From NCBI GenBank assembly GCA_964620555.1, contig CAZUGZ010000004.1, positions 1-64,000 on the forward strand: DNA of 64,000 nucleotides, written 5' to 3'. A program made the translations under genes and the position numbers. Below are positions 60,851 through 64,000 of the stretch, one piece after another. This DNA is from JAPOQD01 sp964620555. GTDB lineage: Bacteria > Pseudomonadota > Gammaproteobacteria > Pseudomonadales > Halieaceae. The first letter of the stretch is position 1. Each line of letters begins with the position of its first letter. The notes beneath the pieces were generated by a model. It searched no databases, was not told the origin of the DNA, and saw only the letters and a program-made list of their open reading frames with translations.

Positions 60851-62710
60851 CATGTCGGAAAGCGGCGGTTTGTACAACAGGATGCAGTGCGAGGCGTCGC
60901 GGCCGCGTCCCACCCGGCCACGCAACTGGTGCAATTGCGAGAGCCCCATGCGCTCGGCGTTTTCGATCACCATCAGGCTCGCGTTGGGCACGTCCACTCC
61001 GACTTCCACCACCGTGGTCGCGACCAGGACATGCAGCCGGCCCGAACTGAAGTCGCGCATCACGCGATCCTTCTCACCGGAAGCCATGCGCCCGTGAACC
61101 AGGCCCACGTTCAGGTCGGGCATGGTGCCGGCCAGTTCCCGGCCGACTTCGGCAGCCGCCTGGGAGTCGAGATTCTCCGATTCCTCGATGAGCGGGCAGA
61201 CCCAGTAGGCCTGGCGGCCCGCGGCACAGGCGGCCCGCACCCGTTCCACTACCTGCCCGCGGCGACCACTGTCGACCAGCACGGTATGCACCGGGGTCCG
61301 GCCCGGCGGCAGTTCATCGATCACCGAACAATCCAGGTCGGCATAGGCCACCATGGACAGGGTGCGGGGAATGGGAGTGGCGGTCATCACCAGTTGGTGG
61401 GGCCGCCCGAGCCCGGATTCGCCCTTGTCCGACAGTCTGAGCCGCTGGTGGACGCCAAACCGGTGCTGCTCATCGACGATGGCCAGACCCAGGTGACGGA
61501 ACCGCACATCGTCCTGAAACAGGGCGTGGGTACCCACCGCCAACATCGCTTCGCCGGCGGCCAGGGCGGTCAGGGTCTGTCGCCGCTGCCGCCCCTTGAG
61601 GCGGCCGGTCAGGCACACCAGTCTGATGCCCAAGGGAGAAAACCAGTCCTGAAAACTGCGCCAGTGCTGTTCGGCGAGGATTTCGGTGGGCGCCATGATG
61701 GCCACCTGGAAGCCGGCGGCGATCGCCTGCAGCGCCGCACAGGCCGCCACTATGGTCTTGCCGGCGCCGACATCGCCCTGCAGCAGTCGCGACATGGGGA
61801 CGCCGCTGCCGAGGTCGCGGCCGATGTCCCGCACCACGCGCTGCTGGGCGGCGGTGAGGTCGAAGGGCTGGCTGCGAATGAATTCCTGCACCGCCGCCAG
61901 CCCGCCCGCCATGTTCGGCGCGCCCCGCGCCCGTCGCTGCCGCCGCAGCGTTTCCAGTGACAGGCGGTGGGCCACCAATTCTTCCAGGGCCAGCCGCAAC
62001 TGGGCCGGATGGCGGCCGTCGCGGATCTGTTGCAGGGGCGCCTGGGGAGGGGGGCTGTGCAGGTATCGAACCGCTTCGACCAGAGCGAAACCCGGGCGGC
62101 CCTCCTGCCCGGGGAGCAATTCTGCCAGTTCATCCTGCTCCAGGGTCTGCAGCGCCAATCGGCACAGCTTGCGCATGAAGGACTGACTGATCCCGGCGGT
62201 GCCGGGGTAGACCGGGGTCAGGCACTCCTCCACCGGCGTCGGCTGATCGGCATCCAGGCGCAGGTATTCCGGATGGTACATCTCCAGCCCGGTGGCACCG
62301 CGACGCAGTTCACCGTAGCAACGCAATCGCATCCCCTCGCTCAAATTGTTCTTCTGCGCGGCAGAAAAGTGAAAGAAACGCAGCGTCAGCGCACCGCTGT
62401 CGTCCTCCAGCCGGCAAACCAGCGAGCGGCGCCGGCCAAAGGCGAGCCGCGCACCCTGGATCACCCCTTCCACCAGGGCTTCCATCCCGGCCTGCAGGGA
62501 ACCCACCGGGGTGACCCGGGTCCGGTCCTGGTAGCGCAGGGGCATGTGAAACAGCAGGTCCAGGATACTGCTGATCCCCAGTCTTTCCAGTTTTCCCGAC
62601 AGGCTGGGGCCCACCCCGCGCAAGCAGGTTACCGGTAGCTGTGCAACTTCCGCATTTTGCGCTTTTTGCGCTTTTTGCGCTTTTTGCGCTTTCGACAACT
62701 GGTTTTCCAT
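60851..62710 (-). CDS. recG: ATP-dependent DNA helicase RecG, N-terminal fragment
   Basis: This segment encodes the first about 620 residues of RecG, from ATG 62710 to the gap. It has the N-terminal wedge/OB region (LRGVGPSLSGKLERLGISSILDLLFHMPLRYQDRT), Walker A LLQGDVGAGKTIVA, the DEQH-like LAIVDEQHRFG, TATPIPRTL, and motifs V-VI up to LHQLRGRVGRGRDASHC. An in-frame start at 62737 is also possible and overlaps the divergent epimerase start. Residues 7-17 are AQK repeats encoded by a 9-bp tandem repeat. E. coli RecG is 693 residues; together the two fragments would be longer than that. Confidence 0.9.
62650..62695. repeat. Short tandem repeat near the recG start
   Basis: The 9-bp unit GCGCTTTTT is repeated about four times on the plus strand (GCG CTT TTT GCG CTT TTT ...). 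On the coding minus strand it yields a run of Ala-Gln-Lys triplets close to the RecG N-terminus. Slippage here would add or remove triplets without shifting the frame. Confidence 0.7.
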
Positions 62711-62735
62711 CTCTGCTAAGCTGTGGAACGCAACC

Positions 62736-63626
62736 ATGGCAACTCAGGGTAACGTTGTACCAGTGACCGTCGCGAAGTTGAAGGGTGGGCCGGTGCTATT
62801 GATCGGCTGCGGAGACATTGGCTCGGCTGTCGGGTCGGGGTTGCGCTCCGTGGGCCGGGAGGTGGTGGGGCTGCGGCGCGGCGCCATGCCCGCCGGCCTG
62901 CCCGGACTGGCGGTGGATTATTCCACCGGGGAAATGCGCTGTCTGGCCGAGTGGGACGGAGATACGGCGCTGTTTACTCCGGTCCCGGCCCACTACAGCG
63001 AGGCCGGTTACCGGCGCGGCTACGTCGACTCGGCGGCGCAGTTGCTGCTGGCCCTGGAGGGAACTGCGCCGCGCCGCATCCTGCTGGTCTCCAGCACCCG
63101 GGTGTACGGTGACCAGGGCGGTAACTGGGTGGACGAGACCAGCCCGCTCAAGCCTTCCGATTACGCGGGGAAGTTGATTCGGGAGGCGGAGCAAATGCTG
63201 TTGCAAAGCCACCACCAGGTCAGCGTCATCCGCTTTGGCGGCATTTACGGGCGTTGGCCCAGCCGCCTGCTCCAGCGCATTCAGGCGGGCCGGATCCGGC
63301 GCCCGGAGCCGGTGGTGTACGGCAACCGCATCCACCGCCACGATTGCGTTGGCCTGCTGTTGCACCTGCTGGCGAAACTGCGGCGGGGAGAATCCCTGCT
63401 GCCCTGCTACCTGGGCGTCGATGATGCGCCGGTGAGTCTCTGGGAAGTGGAGACCTGGCTGGCATCGCAGTTGCAGGTCCAGACCCGGGCCGAGGAGATT
63501 CCGGGCCGGGACGGGGCCGGCAAACGCTGCCGCAACACCCGCCTGAAGGAGAGCGGGTACCACTTGCAATATGCGGATTATCGGGCCGGCTACGCGCCGC
63601 TGCTGGCCGAACTCACACCGCCATGA
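62736..63626 (+). CDS. NAD-dependent epimerase/dehydratase-like SDR protein
   Basis: This extended short-chain dehydrogenase-like protein (296 residues) has the cofactor motif GCGDIGSAVG (residues about 25-34) and a YAGK tyrosine-lysine pair in DYAGKLIREAE. It resembles YeeZ-type epimerase-like proteins, whose substrate is not firmly known. ATG 62736 overlaps the divergent recG start at 62737. It ends in a 14-base overlap with convergent ridA. All of this lies to the right of the assembly gap. Confidence 0.82.
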   Translation: MATQGNVVPVTVAKLKGGPVLLIGCGDIGSAVGSGLRSVGREVVGLRRGAMPAGLPGLAVDYSTGEMRCLAEWDGDTALFTPVPAHYSEAGYRRGYVDSAAQLLLALEGTAPRRILLVSSTRVYGDQGGNWVDETSPLKPSDYAGKLIREAEQMLLQSHHQVSVIRFGGIYGRWPSRLLQRIQAGRIRRPEPVVYGNRIHRHDCVGLLLHLLAKLRRGESLLPCYLGVDDAPVSLWEVETWLASQLQVQTRAEEIPGRDGAGKRCRNTRLKESGYHLQYADYRAGYAPLLAELTPP

Positions 63627-63996
63627 CCATCTCGATCTCGATCTGCGCCGCCTTCGGCAGTGCCGCCACCTGCACGCAGGCGCGGGCCGGATAGGGCGGG
63701 GAGAAAAATTCGGCCATCACTTCGTTGACCGCGGCAAAATCTGCCAGGTCGGTCAGGGATATGTTGATTTTTACGGCGTCGTCCAGGCTGCCGCCCGCGG
63801 CATCGGCAATGGCGGCGAGGTTGCTGAATACCCGCCGCGCCTGGCTGTCGATGTCGCCGGGTACGAGTTCCATGGTCTCCGGATCGAGTGGAATCTGTCC
63901 CGAAACCCACACGCTGTTGCCGACCTTGATGGCCTGGGAGTAGGGTCCAATGGCGGCGGGCGCCGCGCTGCTGGAAATGATGGCGCGATTACTCAT
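63613..63996 (-). CDS. ridA: Reactive intermediate deaminase RidA
   Basis: RidA hydrolyses enamine/imine intermediates made by PLP enzymes (127 residues). The pattern AAPAAIGPYSQAIKVGNSVWVSGQIPLDPETMELV at the start and the arginine in YPARACVQVAALPKAAQIEIEMV (about 104-126), which binds the substrate carboxylate, are the family marks. In Gammaproteobacteria ridA often sits near recG and spoT; here an epimerase-like gene lies between ridA and recG. Confidence 0.95.
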   Translation of the reverse strand: MSNRAIISSSAAPAAIGPYSQAIKVGNSVWVSGQIPLDPETMELVPGDIDSQARRVFSNLAAIADAAGGSLDDAVKINISLTDLADFAAVNEVMAEFFSPPYPARACVQVAALPKAAQIEIEMVMAV

Positions 63997-64000
63997 GGAA

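Noticed and set aside
62650..62695. The repeated units near recG were considered as a CRISPR-like array.
   Set aside because: The unit is only 9 bp without spacers and lies inside a coding start; it is a simple tandem repeat.
1..64000. tRNA, rRNA and CRISPR loci.
   Set aside because: No complete cloverleaf, rRNA segment or spaced repeat array was recognised by eye; a tRNAscan or Infernal search would settle this.

Overview
The window is a high-GC segment of a gammaproteobacterial chromosome. The 10-N run at 60841-60850 shows it is part of a draft or metagenome-assembled scaffold. The order nuoFGHIJKLMN, rnr-rlmB, rpsU-yqeY-dnaG, cytochrome c4-dsbA, and recG near ridA is typical of Gammaproteobacteria. 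Ergothioneine genes, a Rieske oxygenase and an alanine/sodium symporter would fit an aerobic marine lineage such as Halieaceae and relatives. That lineage is my inference; no rRNA or marker phylogeny is available here.

Layout. 1-10628 is the respiratory complex I operon, beginning inside nuoF, with most genes overlapping, followed by a small two-CBS protein. 11089-16502 holds a methyltransferase, an RNase II-like exonuclease, a short-chain dehydrogenase and a transglutaminase-like/TPR lipoprotein. A perfect 20-bp inverted repeat lies between the exonuclease and the dehydrogenase. 16606-20761 holds cysH, a DUF924 protein, a second dehydrogenase, a gene remnant, a TetR regulator and a Rieske oxygenase. 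20903-26965 holds glyoxalase II, a three-gene copper-protein operon on the minus strand, and the ergothioneine pair egtB-egtD. 26986-30112 holds a purine/pyrimidine-type permease with an unusual C-terminal kinase-like domain, and a lower-GC AAA ATPase. The ATPase borders an AT-rich stretch with hairpins and a repeated 17-bp motif.

30456-32807 holds a glutathione transferase-like protein and an acyl-CoA ligase. 32892-38242 is the most interesting segment: five tightly overlapping genes. They encode an RsbW-like kinase, a STAS antagonist, a receiver-PP2C phosphatase, a periplasmic LIV-type binding protein and a membrane histidine kinase, with a porin gene behind them. Together they look like one complete route from a periplasmic ligand to a partner switch. 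39734-48952 holds a transporter-acyltransferase fusion, a TauD-type dioxygenase, a sodium symporter, nadA, an MFS transporter, an enoyl-CoA hydratase and a GltB-like FMN enzyme. 48963-60267 is housekeeping: sppA, aroK, rnr, rlmB, rpsU, yqeY, dnaG, cytochromes c, dsbA, cysteine synthase and rubredoxin.

The last 3.15 kb (60851-64000) should be treated with caution. recG crosses the N run, but the two sides encode the same part of RecG (helicase motifs V-VI) in two clearly different versions. The scaffold join is therefore probably chimeric, and the 5' part of recG, the epimerase-like gene and ridA may come from a different genome than the rest.
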